Of a DNA stretch of 64,000 nucleotides, positions 35,469-46,676 are shown in pieces. A program made the position numbers and the translations under genes. This DNA comes from Parapedobacter lycopersici (GTDB taxonomy: Bacteria > Bacteroidota > Bacteroidia > Sphingobacteriales > Sphingobacteriaceae). Positions within the stretch are counted from its first letter, which is position 1, and each line of letters begins with the position of its first letter. The stretch lies in NCBI RefSeq assembly GCF_024643285.1, contig NZ_JAMSLW010000003.1, forward strand, positions 310,001-374,000, read 5' to 3'. The notes beneath the pieces are model-generated. The model was not told the DNA's origin and made no database searches. It saw only the letters and a list, made by a program, of their open reading frames with translations.

Positions 35469-35723
35469 TTAGACATATATTTCTGAGAAGACCTGGTTCG
35501 TTTCCGGTTTGATCATCTGAACCGCAGGATTTGGAAGCTCTGTCGTGGTCAGTACACCGTTCTTATCTTTTACCTTGACCGGGATAAACCCCTGCCGGGT
35601 AAGCAGTAGTGTGGTATCGCTCACCGAGTTGGCGCCAAAATCAACCCCGATATACCGCCAGAACGTATACCTGTTCTTGAACCGGAGCGTAAAAACCGTT
35701 TGGTACATTAAATTCAGGTTCAT
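35469..35723 (-). pseudogene. C-terminal remnant of an injection-system-associated protein
   Basis: An 84-codon ORF starting MNLNLMYQ. The part FTLRFKNRYTFWRYIGVDFG with LPNPAVQMIKPE resembles the last domain of a much larger protein (about 400 residues) that in Bacteroidota loci sits between DUF4255 and the sheath. The resemblance is from memory of the family, not a search. It may still be expressed. Confidence 0.45.
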
Positions 35724-35761
35724 TGGGCTAGTTTAAAAAGTAACCCACCCGCACAAAATCC

Positions 35762-36346
35762 CTAACTGATACTGTTGTTCAATTCTATTTCTTTGATAAT
35801 TCCGCGGCTTTCTGTCCGGTTGTCTCTGAATACTTCCACAAGCCGCATCCGGTATAAAACATGTGGGAACTGTTTTCCCCCAAGCGTACTCCATAAGTAA
35901 TTGGCCTGTTCAAAGGTGGGAGAAAAAAGGTCCAGTGTAAATTTAAAGTTGTTCAGGTCCTCGTTGAGGGTTGGGCTATTCTGATTGGTAAATGTGTTCT
36001 TCCCCTGGAAGAACGCGACAATCTGGGAAAGGTAGCTGAGCGACTTCTCGTATGATTTGGTTACGCAACTGGAAAACAGCACATACATGTTGAGGTATAC
36101 GGGCGCATTTCGGTAAATGGTAGAGCCACCTTCCTGCTTGTAATTCGGAATATTCTTCATGGTCGATTCTTCCGAGATATTGACCAGCGTAATAAACACA
36201 TTATCCAGCGCCATGCTTTCCTGTTCCGTAAGTTGTGCCACATTCTTTAAGACAACAAACTTTTCGGGCAAATCGGCATTTTCCTCAAGAGTCTGGAGGT
36301 AGGCATTCACCTGTTCCGTAAGGAAACTCAACGACTGGTATATCAT
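35762..36346 (-). CDS. DUF4255 protein (Afp16/Pvc16 N-terminal type)
   Basis: A 194-residue protein starting MIYQSLSFLTEQVNAYLQ and containing NVFITLVNISEESTMKNIPN with the YKQEGGSTIYRNAPVYLNMY segment, the DUF4255 signature of injection-system terminator proteins. It is the first gene of the operon. The gene order DUF4255 - remnant - sheath - LysM - spike - PAAR - gp25 follows typical eCIS order, with many genes missing. Confidence 0.85.
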   Translation of the reverse strand: MIYQSLSFLTEQVNAYLQTLEENADLPEKFVVLKNVAQLTEQESMALDNVFITLVNISEESTMKNIPNYKQEGGSTIYRNAPVYLNMYVLFSSCVTKSYEKSLSYLSQIVAFFQGKNTFTNQNSPTLNEDLNNFKFTLDLFSPTFEQANYLWSTLGGKQFPHVLYRMRLVEVFRDNRTESRGIIKEIELNNSIS

Positions 36347-36630
36347 AGAAGAAATTCAAAACGTGTTATAATTGGTCGATTATATGAGTTACAGGTCTAA
36401 GATAACAATATTTAACTAAATTATATTTTTTTTAATAATCTTTTCATGCAGAATGATCGCTTTCTGACATGTATGCGTATTCTTGCTAAATAATGGTTTA
36501 CAGGTTGTTACAAGCACCTACTCCAAAAACTTAACTTCCGTGTTAACCACCTGCCGTAGGAGGCTAACCGATCTTGGTCGATTAAATGACTAATCTGCTT
36601 AACATACTTGAATCTATAACGAAAGGACCA

Positions 36631-37188
36631 CTACACCCCAACGACGAACGTGTAAAACGTCTTAACCGTGACGGTTATAGATTTGGTCGTACCTCTCCTT
36701 GGTTTGACATTTAGCTTATAGTCAAACTTTCCCTTCATCATATACGGTTTCAGATCCACTGCACCGTCTGTTACCGGAATGGACAGTGAGGTTTTGTATA
36801 CATCCGGATTGTTGGCAATCTCCGCGATAACCTTCTCTCCAACACCATCGGCTCCGACCGCCACCCGGATCGTTTCCAGGTTCTGGAGGTTGTTGTCTTC
36901 GTCGGCATCTGCCAGTTCGATGGTAATACCGGTGAGATTAATCTTCCTGACATTATCGGCACTGACCAAAGGGGCATTTAGCTGGATAATCGCATCCAGA
37001 TCCATCGCTACCTCCTTGGTCACTTCAAAGTCCACGCCGGCAATCGGTACCGCTGGTATAGTGAAGGTAATGGCCTCTGCTTCATAGTCAAAATCTGCTT
37101 TCAGATTTTCTTTGATTTTGCTGCAAGAAGTTAAAAAGCCTGCGGCGAAAATCAAAATGAATACTAAAACTGGGTGAATCGTTTTCAT
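36631..37188 (-). CDS. Lipoprotein of unknown function
   Basis: A 185-residue protein with lipobox LTSC. The mature part is beta-rich (ADFDYEAEAITFTIPAVPIA). No family recognised. It stands alone between two 280-bp gaps. Confidence 0.6.
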   Translation of the reverse strand: MKTIHPVLVFILIFAAGFLTSCSKIKENLKADFDYEAEAITFTIPAVPIAGVDFEVTKEVAMDLDAIIQLNAPLVSADNVRKINLTGITIELADADEDNNLQNLETIRVAVGADGVGEKVIAEIANNPDVYKTSLSIPVTDGAVDLKPYMMKGKFDYKLNVKPRRGTTKSITVTVKTFYTFVVGV

Positions 37189-37460
37189 ACGAATGATTAA
37201 AATTTTGTCGTAGTGTGCGTGATTTCATCAGCACGCTTATTGTATTTTAACCAAAACGGATGCCAAAAAGCCATTGGCCCTACAGATTACTCCACCATCG
37301 CTTGGACAACCCCTATATATGCGGAAGAATGTTTGCCGTTTTCCCGAGCATCCATCACACAGCACCTTCTGACTCCCCAAGGCTCATTTGTCGGGCCATA
37401 GGGAAGGGGAACGGGCAGTTTTTCGAATGGTTAGATTTAAGCTTGAAACACAATTCACTC

Positions 37461-38081
37461 TTACGATGGTTCGAGAAGGCTCAGCAGCGCGTTAACGGCC
37501 TCGGCCTCACTCGCCTGTTTTGGGCCAGCTTCGTATATTTCTTGTGTCATTACGGAGCCGGCGGGAACGTCGAAACCGCCAAAAACAGTTATTTTAGCAT
37601 TAATATAGGTGCCACTATCGTCTAAAATAAACATGATATAGCGCCAATTTGGCTTATCGTTATCATTGTTAGAGAAAATCTCAATGTTGGAATAGGGAGG
37701 TTTCCCAAGCCGGTAATCATTGATGGGTTCATGATACGGGTTGTTATTTTCGCTCTCTCTGAGGAATGTTTTTTCGGCAAGAATATGGCCGAGTACTCCT
37801 CTATCATAACTAAAGATTCCGGCTGTTCCCATTTCTCCCCATGAGACTACAAATTGCCGATCGGTAACGCCAGCAAGGAAATCTGCGTAATTGGAGTTAA
37901 CCGTATTATATCCGTGGTATCCCGTTAGGAAATCTCCAAGAGCTTGTTTTATTTCGCTGTCTGATTTAAACATCCGGAATTTGCTGGTTTTGCTTACCGG
38001 CACCTCCGCTTTTTTACTACAGGCTGCTATGTTTACCATTACCAAGACAAGTAATAGGGTTAGTTTTGGTCGGTTCATCAT
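37461..38081 (-). CDS. Lipoprotein of unknown function
   Basis: A 206-residue protein with lipobox NIAAC. It contains MFILDDSGTYINAKITVFGG and a DFLTGYHGYNTVNSN region. Not recognised. The start could be the ATG at 38081 or 38078. Confidence 0.6.
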   Translation of the reverse strand: MMNRPKLTLLLVLVMVNIAACSKKAEVPVSKTSKFRMFKSDSEIKQALGDFLTGYHGYNTVNSNYADFLAGVTDRQFVVSWGEMGTAGIFSYDRGVLGHILAEKTFLRESENNNPYHEPINDYRLGKPPYSNIEIFSNNDNDKPNWRYIMFILDDSGTYINAKITVFGGFDVPAGSVMTQEIYEAGPKQASEAEAVNALLSLLEPS

Positions 38082-38323
38082 GTTTAAGTTAGTGTATCAA
38101 ATATAGTTATCTTTTTATTCAACTTATCAGCCTTACTTTTTTGACTATCTTTCGCGCCTATTTAAACTAATCGATCTAAATTTATTCGTTATCCTATACG
38201 TATTAATTGACAGGTCCTGGTATTACGGTGACATCGGCCTCCTGACCATTAACCAAACGAGCCGACAGCATCAACAATATGCTTGGCAGTAATTTACATT
38301 TTTCCATTCAGTTCTTTTTATCA

Positions 38324-38704
38324 CTATAAGAATTGTTCTTCAATTTTCCTTCCATCGAGGTAATTTTGGCGGATCATCGGTTTACCCTCGTCGTCATAAA
38401 TGATGGTTTCCCCACACAATACCAGATCTTTGAAATGGTTGTCAAACCGTTTCAGCCCATTTTCATCATAGATAATTACCCGTGTCACGCCGTTGCCTAA
38501 AAAAAAGGTTTCGCTCATCCCCGTTTTCAGCTGTACCGACTGGTAAACAAGCACCCCATTTTCAAATTTTTGGATGATCCAATCGGTTTCATCCGTTGTA
38601 AATCCGCAGCTCCCCGTAAAAAGCTTGTCAGGGTTATCTTTTTCATATGCCAGTTTATTCACGTACACGATCTTATCGGTATATGGCGGAGATTTCTGTT
38701 TCAT
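38324..38704 (-). CDS. Hypothetical protein
   Basis: A 126-residue cytoplasmic protein with IIYDENGLKRFDNHFKDLVL and a repeat-like YDDEGKPMIRQNYLDG, which resembles single MORN/YwqK-type toxin-immunity repeats. The resemblance is weak. Starts 8 bp after the stop of the small ORF at 38713-38862, so they share a transcript. Confidence 0.55.
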   Translation of the reverse strand: MKQKSPPYTDKIVYVNKLAYEKDNPDKLFTGSCGFTTDETDWIIQKFENGVLVYQSVQLKTGMSETFFLGNGVTRVIIYDENGLKRFDNHFKDLVLCGETIIYDDEGKPMIRQNYLDGRKIEEQFL

Positions 38705-38712
38705 AAGTTTTG

Positions 38713-38862
38713 CTATTTATTCCTGATCATCGCTGAAATTCCCCGAGTCTCCTTAAAGTGCTCAGTAAAACGTAGCGCTTCCGACCTGTCGTCGAAAATC
38801 GCGAAGGGCGGATCAATGTAGTTTTCCTCAGAATACACCAAATGGATCATCTGGTTTTTCAT
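38713..38862 (-). CDS. Small hypothetical protein (49 residues)
   Basis: From ATG 38862: MKNQMIHLVYSEENYIDPPF, then AIFDDRSEALRFTEHFKETRG, then TAG 8 bp before the next gene. The balanced composition, tight operon spacing and absence of a competing frame support a real gene. Not recognised. Confidence 0.55.
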   Translation of the reverse strand: MKNQMIHLVYSEENYIDPPFAIFDDRSEALRFTEHFKETRGISAMIRNK

Positions 38863-39139
38863 GGCTTATTAGGTTTTGCGGCTCACCGCGTGAAAATCAG
38901 CCGTCAAGAGTTTGGCTGGGTTAGTTGTTAGCTAAAGGTAGGGGTTTATAATCCAAAATCCAAAACTGGAAAGGTCATCCGTTGAAAGTAGGAGGGGTAA
39001 GCCCTCTTCTCCAGCAACCGTTTTCGAATCCGGGCAAGCCAACAACTAGTAGGACGGCCCCACAGAACGGTTCTAAATTAAAATCGGACTGCCCGAGCTG
39101 TCCCGGAATGTTCTACTTTTGAGTTTTTAGTAATTTCCT

Positions 39140-39364
39140 ATGGCAAAAACAAGACTTACCATTAATAATAATGGGTCAGTGAAAATAGAAGGCGATTTTG
39201 AAATCGTCGATAAAAGTGGCAACGCGTATGGTCTTCAGGGACGCACAGTGTTAGGTATCTGTCGATGTGGAATGTCTAAAAACAAGCCTTTCTGTGATGG
39301 CTCACACAATGGGCATTTTGAGCATGAAGCCGTAGCATTTGATCTGCCTCCAAAAAAGCAGTAA
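39140..39364 (+). CDS. CDGSH iron-sulphur domain protein
   Basis: A 74-residue protein with CRCGMSKNKPFCDGSH, which gives the full CxC-x2-S-x3-P-x-CDGSH cluster-binding motif (three Cys and one His for a 2Fe-2S cluster). Bacterial members are small cytoplasmic redox or cluster-transfer proteins. A TACTTTTG -7 box lies at 39114-39121, 18 bp upstream. Confidence 0.92.
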   Translation: MAKTRLTINNNGSVKIEGDFEIVDKSGNAYGLQGRTVLGICRCGMSKNKPFCDGSHNGHFEHEAVAFDLPPKKQ

Positions 39365-39443
39365 TTCGTATTTAAAGGCCCGGCGACGGAGGGAATTCCC
39401 GCAGTGTAACGCGCGCGCCCCGGAATTCTTTAGTTTTGGGTGG

Positions 39444-39737
39444 CTAGCGCCAGATATAATAGCCACTACTTGATCTGATAGTCAAGGGCTCTAAAAACCG
39501 TCGGCTTTTTACTTCCAAAAAATACCCTTCGTTACTTACGCCCTGGATTACGCGGAATTCACTGCCAATATCACCCGTGACAAATCAACGGAATATCTCC
39601 CTTCCTGATTTTTAGAACCGCTGAATTGAACGTCCCCGTACTGAAAACATCTGTTGATTAAACAAGTAAAGGTCTGTTGCAGTAGCTGGCAAATAATATT
39701 TTCCGTCGCTGGTGTTGTCCTTCAGAAAAAATTCCAT
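39444..39737 (-). pseudogene. Decayed gene with at least two frameshifts
   Basis: On the minus strand from ATG 39737 the reading is MEFFLKDNTSDGKYYLPATA, to FSVRG. It resumes in a second frame with DVQFSGSKNQEGRYSVDLSR, then in a third with GDIGSEFRVIQGVSNEGYF, ending at TAG 39444. Each frame is open only where it carries on the same continuous protein, so this is a broken gene of about 95 codons. The parent family is not recognised. It fills most of a 440-bp gap. Confidence 0.65.
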
Positions 39738-39826
39738 TGACGCAGATACACTGCACAGTCAACTCCTATAATTGTTCATGATTTTAGCTATTTAAACCTT
39801 TTTTTAGTTTGAAACATTGTAGCAAA

Positions 39827-40417
39827 ATGAGACAACCACATATCTATACACAAAATGAAATCGAAAAAGCAGGTAACATCCTTATCTATTTTGCAGAGCG
39901 GATTCCTGATTTGTCCAAAAATAAATTACTCAAACTCATATACTTTATAGAGGAAACAGCCATAGAAGCCTATGCGCGGCCTGTTTTGAATTTAGATTTC
40001 GAAGTTTGGCAACTTGGTCCAGTTGCAAAGGATCTCTTTGTGGATCTCAGTTCCAGTGAGCAGCAGCTGTTAAGGAATTACATAGAAACCTCACTAGATG
40101 AGGGAGGAAGGGCATATGTGTCGGCCAAAAGGCCGTTTGATGATGGTGAATTTTCCGATAACGAAATAGCCCTTATGGATCACGTCATCGATCGGTTTGG
40201 GAAATGTACTGCCAAGGAACTGGTCAATCTCACCCACCGCCCACATTCACCATGGACGATGACTGCTCAAAAAAATGGTGTATTGGAAGGGCTACTTGCC
40301 GAAAAGATTATGACCACCGATCATCAAATCGATTTCAGTACCCTGTTGGATGACGAAGGAAAACGACGTTATGTAGATCATATCAAATACCTCGACATGT
40401 CCAAGTCGATGAAGTAA
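39827..40417 (+). CDS. Panacea-domain (SocA/DUF4065-like) antitoxin-type protein
   Basis: A 196-residue protein from ATG 39827; a TTG at 39809 is an alternative. LLKLIYFIEETAIEAYARPVL and FEVWQLGPVAKDLFVDL are the Panacea hallmarks. ELVNLTHRPHSPWTMT closes the domain. Panacea proteins neutralise many unrelated toxins, usually encoded next door. No toxin-like gene is adjacent here, so it is an orphan or has a different role. Confidence 0.8.
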   Translation: MRQPHIYTQNEIEKAGNILIYFAERIPDLSKNKLLKLIYFIEETAIEAYARPVLNLDFEVWQLGPVAKDLFVDLSSSEQQLLRNYIETSLDEGGRAYVSAKRPFDDGEFSDNEIALMDHVIDRFGKCTAKELVNLTHRPHSPWTMTAQKNGVLEGLLAEKIMTTDHQIDFSTLLDDEGKRRYVDHIKYLDMSKSMK

Positions 40418-40545
40418 GTATTGTATTTGCCTACTAGTCAACTCTACATTCCACACTATGTTTCAGCCCAGCACCTTTATTTTCAATCCATGTTATTTTT
40501 CGAGCAGCCCGGTCTTGGTATCCCAGCCACATCTATAATTACCTC

Positions 40546-42048
40546 CTAAGCGAAAAACCCATGGATAAACCACCGCTTGGGGCGTTCATCGTCATAATGC
40601 CCCGAGCGGAACAGCCAGTACCGTCGGCCCTGGTCGTCCTCCACATAGTAGTAATCCCGGTGCTCGCCTTCGTCCATCCACCATTCACGTGCAATACGCT
40701 CGGGTCCATCCGCCCTTTTTACCTGGTGCACCGTGCCCTGGTACCGGAATACCATGGGTGGGTAATCCGGTATGGGCGCCGTTACATCTATCGGTTCCGG
40801 CCTGGCCAGCAGCCGCACGGGCCGGGGCCGGTCAGTGCGCCAGGCACTGGCAACCGGCTCGCTAATGGCCGTTGCCCGCCTGATCGACCGTTCCGGCCAG
40901 TGGTGCTCGTCGGGCAGGTAACGGCTTACCGTACAGCAGTTGTCCCTGCCCGTCAGCCGGTCCAGCAGCTCGGCCAGTGCGGTATCTCCAAGCCCCTGTT
41001 CGCTGCCCCACAGCGCTTCCTGCACCGGGTCCGCATCTTCCACCTTCGGTGCCTGCAATACAAACAGCTCAATGCCCAGGCCCGGTTCCAGCAGGGGTGT
41101 TTTCAGCGCGAAAAGCTTAAACAGGTGTGCGGCGTTGGCCGTAGCGCGGTTGGTGCCGATAGCTACCTGCACGGTTTTGCCATCAATGCGATAACCCATC
41201 AGCGTCGCCTTTCGCAGTCCCTTGCCCTCGCCGAGCAGCCGTCGGCATAAGGTCTCCAGTAGCCGTTGTACCGCAATCTCAATTCCGGTGGCCGTGCAGA
41301 TGGGTTCCAGGCAGGGCAGCCGCTCCTCATACGGAGGCACCGGCTGCAGGGGCTGCAGGTATTCCGCCTCCTGGCCCAGCGCCTGCCGCAGCCGTAGCAG
41401 CAGCCCGTCACCAAAGCGCCGGCGCAGCACGGCCGGTGGCATGCCCATAAATGTGCCGATAGTGCGGAGCCCTAATTTCTCCAACCGCAGCAGCACCTCC
41501 GGCGGCAGGCGCAGCGCGGCAGGAGGGAGGGCAGGCAGGATGTCCAGCTGGGTACCCCGTTTTACAATAGCTGCCCCCGTCCCGAAGCGCGCTACCGCCC
41601 AGGCAGTGCCGATGGTATCGGCAATGGCTATCCGCACCTGATAGCCCTTACTGCCCAGCCGGGTAGCGATCTCTTCGAGGTATAACTGCTCACCGCCCCA
41701 CAGATGCGCGCAGCCGCTGATATCCAGTGTCAGTCCGTCGGGTGGGGCTACGGCCACCGTAGGCGTATAGCGGATGCACCACAACCCCAGCGCTTTCAGC
41801 AGCCTGCCGGCCAGCCCCGGCCGGTCGTCCAGCACCAGCAACTGCGGCACGGACGCCCGGGCATCCGCCGCCGCCATTCCGGCGGTTACACCCTGCGCCT
41901 CCGCCGCTGGGCTAACCGCTGATATCACCATGCGACCATGAACGGGTGCCGCAAGGGCAAAAAGCCCGCCCCGCAGTTCCGGCCGGCGGATAGCCAGCCA
42001 GTCCGTCGTTAAATAACGGAACCATATGGCAGCAAAGCGTCCTGTCAT
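40546..42048 (-). CDS. imuB: ImuB, inactive Y-family polymerase of the mutasome
   Basis: A 500-residue protein of Y-family fold. The palm region reads IWFRYLTTDW at the first catalytic position and LTLDISGCAHLWGGE at the second, so the acidic metal ligands are missing, as in known ImuB. In Caulobacter, Pseudomonas and Mycobacterium ImuB is a hub that links DnaE2, ImuA and the beta clamp. The C-terminal part (about 410-500) ends with YYYVEDDQGRRYWLFRSGHY, the DUF6504-type tail. It starts 6 bp after imuA stops. Confidence 0.9.
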   Translation of the reverse strand: MTGRFAAIWFRYLTTDWLAIRRPELRGGLFALAAPVHGRMVISAVSPAAEAQGVTAGMAAADARASVPQLLVLDDRPGLAGRLLKALGLWCIRYTPTVAVAPPDGLTLDISGCAHLWGGEQLYLEEIATRLGSKGYQVRIAIADTIGTAWAVARFGTGAAIVKRGTQLDILPALPPAALRLPPEVLLRLEKLGLRTIGTFMGMPPAVLRRRFGDGLLLRLRQALGQEAEYLQPLQPVPPYEERLPCLEPICTATGIEIAVQRLLETLCRRLLGEGKGLRKATLMGYRIDGKTVQVAIGTNRATANAAHLFKLFALKTPLLEPGLGIELFVLQAPKVEDADPVQEALWGSEQGLGDTALAELLDRLTGRDNCCTVSRYLPDEHHWPERSIRRATAISEPVASAWRTDRPRPVRLLARPEPIDVTAPIPDYPPMVFRYQGTVHQVKRADGPERIAREWWMDEGEHRDYYYVEDDQGRRYWLFRSGHYDDERPKRWFIHGFFA

Positions 42049-42054
42049 CGTACA

Positions 42055-42810
42055 TCACCCTGTTCGTTGTTCCGGCACCAGCCGTTCCGGCAGTGCCACC
42101 GTCTGTTTGTGCGGGTCAGCCACCGGAGCAAACCGGCCTGCAGCCCATTCCAGTGTCCAGGCCCCCGGACTGCCATTGCGCACTTTTAGCAGTTCCACCC
42201 GCCAGCGGGGCAGTCCCACGCCCGGCATCCCCGCCTCCGGCGCGCTGGGAGCCGGACTAACCTGCCAGCGGGCAGCACAGGCCGTATTGCCTATGCGGAG
42301 CGGCTGGCTGCGCAGCACAAAGCCCGTCACGCGGCTTTGCTCCACGGCCAGCTGCAGCCGCCGCGACTGCGCAAAATCCAGCTCGCGCAGCTCGGCCACC
42401 ACAGCCGCCAGGCCGCTGCACTTAAGCGCTTCCTCCGTGGCCCATAAAATATCTCTTTCGCGTTTCATATCAATAAAAACAATGCGGTCCGGCGTTACGC
42501 CAAAAGCCCCGATCGCCGGGGGGAAAAGCGTCCGCGATGCACTGATCCAGAGGCACACACCTTCCTGCCGCATAAGCCGGGTCAGCAGCCCCCCGATAAA
42601 CCCGCTGGAAGCCGCTGCCTGCTCCGGGGCCGCAGCGATAAACTCGTGGATGCTGCCGGCGGGAAACACCCCGTTCGGAAATGCCCGTTCCACCGGCCCC
42701 AGGCTCATGCGCACAGTATGCCTGGCCGTTGCCTGATAGCCCTGCCAATGCAGCATTTTCCGCTGCAACTGGCTGATTACCTCCCTTTTGTTTTCCGCTG
42801 TTACTATCAT
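42055..42810 (-). CDS. imuA: ImuA, RecA-like mutasome accessory protein
   Basis: A 251-residue protein. FPAGSIHEFIAAAPEQAAAS is the ImuA/SulA-type version of the RecA fold, without a normal Walker A, and FVLRSQPLRIGNTACAARW matches the conserved second half. ImuA is required for DnaE2-dependent mutagenesis in species that carry it. First gene of the imuA-imuB operon, divergent from dnaE2. Confidence 0.88.
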   Translation of the reverse strand: MIVTAENKREVISQLQRKMLHWQGYQATARHTVRMSLGPVERAFPNGVFPAGSIHEFIAAAPEQAAASSGFIGGLLTRLMRQEGVCLWISASRTLFPPAIGAFGVTPDRIVFIDMKRERDILWATEEALKCSGLAAVVAELRELDFAQSRRLQLAVEQSRVTGFVLRSQPLRIGNTACAARWQVSPAPSAPEAGMPGVGLPRWRVELLKVRNGSPGAWTLEWAAGRFAPVADPHKQTVALPERLVPEQRTG

Positions 42811-42841
42811 GGCTCCATCCGTTACCCTCCTGGGCAGTAAG

Positions 42842-42866
42842 CAAAGTTAACACTAATAATATTAGT
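42842..42866 (-). promoter_or_regulatory. imuA promoter -7 box with operator copy 1
   Basis: On the minus strand TAACTTTG (42849-42842) is a TAnnTTTG box 32 bp before the ATG. Immediately upstream is a perfect inverted repeat, ACTAATA-a-TATTAGT (42852-42866), whose core is CTAAT-N3-ATTAG. A repressor bound there would block the promoter. Confidence 0.65.
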
Positions 42867-42928
42867 AATAAACTGTTTTGTTTAATATTGTTTTTATCTA
42901 AATTATTGAAACACCACTAAATCAATGC

Positions 42929-42959
42929 TTGACGGCTAATATAATTAGTAATATATTTG
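42929..42959 (+). promoter_or_regulatory. dnaE2 promoter with operator copy 2 between -33 and -7
   Basis: TTG (42929-42931) and TATATTTG (42952-42959) are 20 bp apart. CTAAT-ATA-ATTAG (42936-42948), the same core as copy 1 and followed by the same TAATA, sits between them. It is the natural place for SOS-type repression of the mutasome; the regulator is not in the window. Confidence 0.65.
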
Positions 42960-43005
42960 TCCAATACACCCGAAATTGCCAATAATATGGCTTAAAACGT
43001 GCAGT

Positions 43006-46149
<3,144 letters not shown>

Positions 46150-46156
46150 CCACTGG

Positions 46157-46187
46157 TCCCAGCTATTCTGATCCGGAATAGCCGGGA
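46157..46187. repeat. Dispersed palindrome, copy 3
   Basis: TCCCAGCTATTC and GAATAGCCGGGA flank the same TGATCCG-type loop as at 28942. It follows the dnaE2 stop by 8 bp, about 17 kb from copy 1, so the element recurs downstream of unrelated genes. Confidence 0.7.
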
Positions 46188-46346
46188 ATCATTGGCTTAC
46201 GTACTAATTTCCCGCAATACCCATATCACTAAGCGTTCTAAAGAAATTAACCCACTATACAGCAGATTTAGATATTCTGCAATCATCCTTATACCACATC
46301 CCCGTAAAACTCCCTATCTTTAGCTCTCAAACCGAAGTATCTGGAC

Positions 46347-46676
46347 ATGAGCGATTGGCAAACCCTTATCAACAAACTCAAGGAATTCAATGAAGCGCGC
46401 GATTGGGCACAGTTTCATAATGCCAAAGACCTGGCGTTGGCCTTAAGCATTGAAGCCGCCGAGTTAAACGAACTTTTCTTGTGGAAGAAAGCCGAAGAAG
46501 CCGATCCCGAAAAAGTCAAAGAAGAACTGGCTGATGTATTTGCCTTTGCCCTGCAGCTTGCCGCCAAATATAACCTGGATGTCAACCAGATTGTGTTAGA
46601 TAAAATTGCCAAAAACGCAACCAAATACCCGGTAGAGAAAGCCAAGGGCAGCGCTACCAAGTATACCGACCTATGA
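46347..46676 (+). CDS. MazG-like nucleotide pyrophosphohydrolase
   Basis: A 109-residue all-helical protein with SIEAAELNELFLWK and KEELADVFAFALQLA, which supply the E-x-x-E and E-x-x-D metal sites of MazG/RS21-C6. It hydrolyses nucleoside triphosphates to monophosphates. A TATCTTTA box lies at 46315-46322, near the consensus. Its stop overlaps the next ATG by 4 bp (ATGA), so it is coupled to the DUF2075 protein. Confidence 0.87.
   Translation: MSDWQTLINKLKEFNEARDWAQFHNAKDLALALSIEAAELNELFLWKKAEEADPEKVKEELADVFAFALQLAAKYNLDVNQIVLDKIAKNATKYPVEKAKGSATKYTDL

Noticed and set aside
31726-36346. Complete type VI secretion system
   Set aside because: No TssJLM membrane complex, TssB/C pair, ClpV or Hcp; sheath, LysM and spike are of the eCIS type and the set is incomplete.
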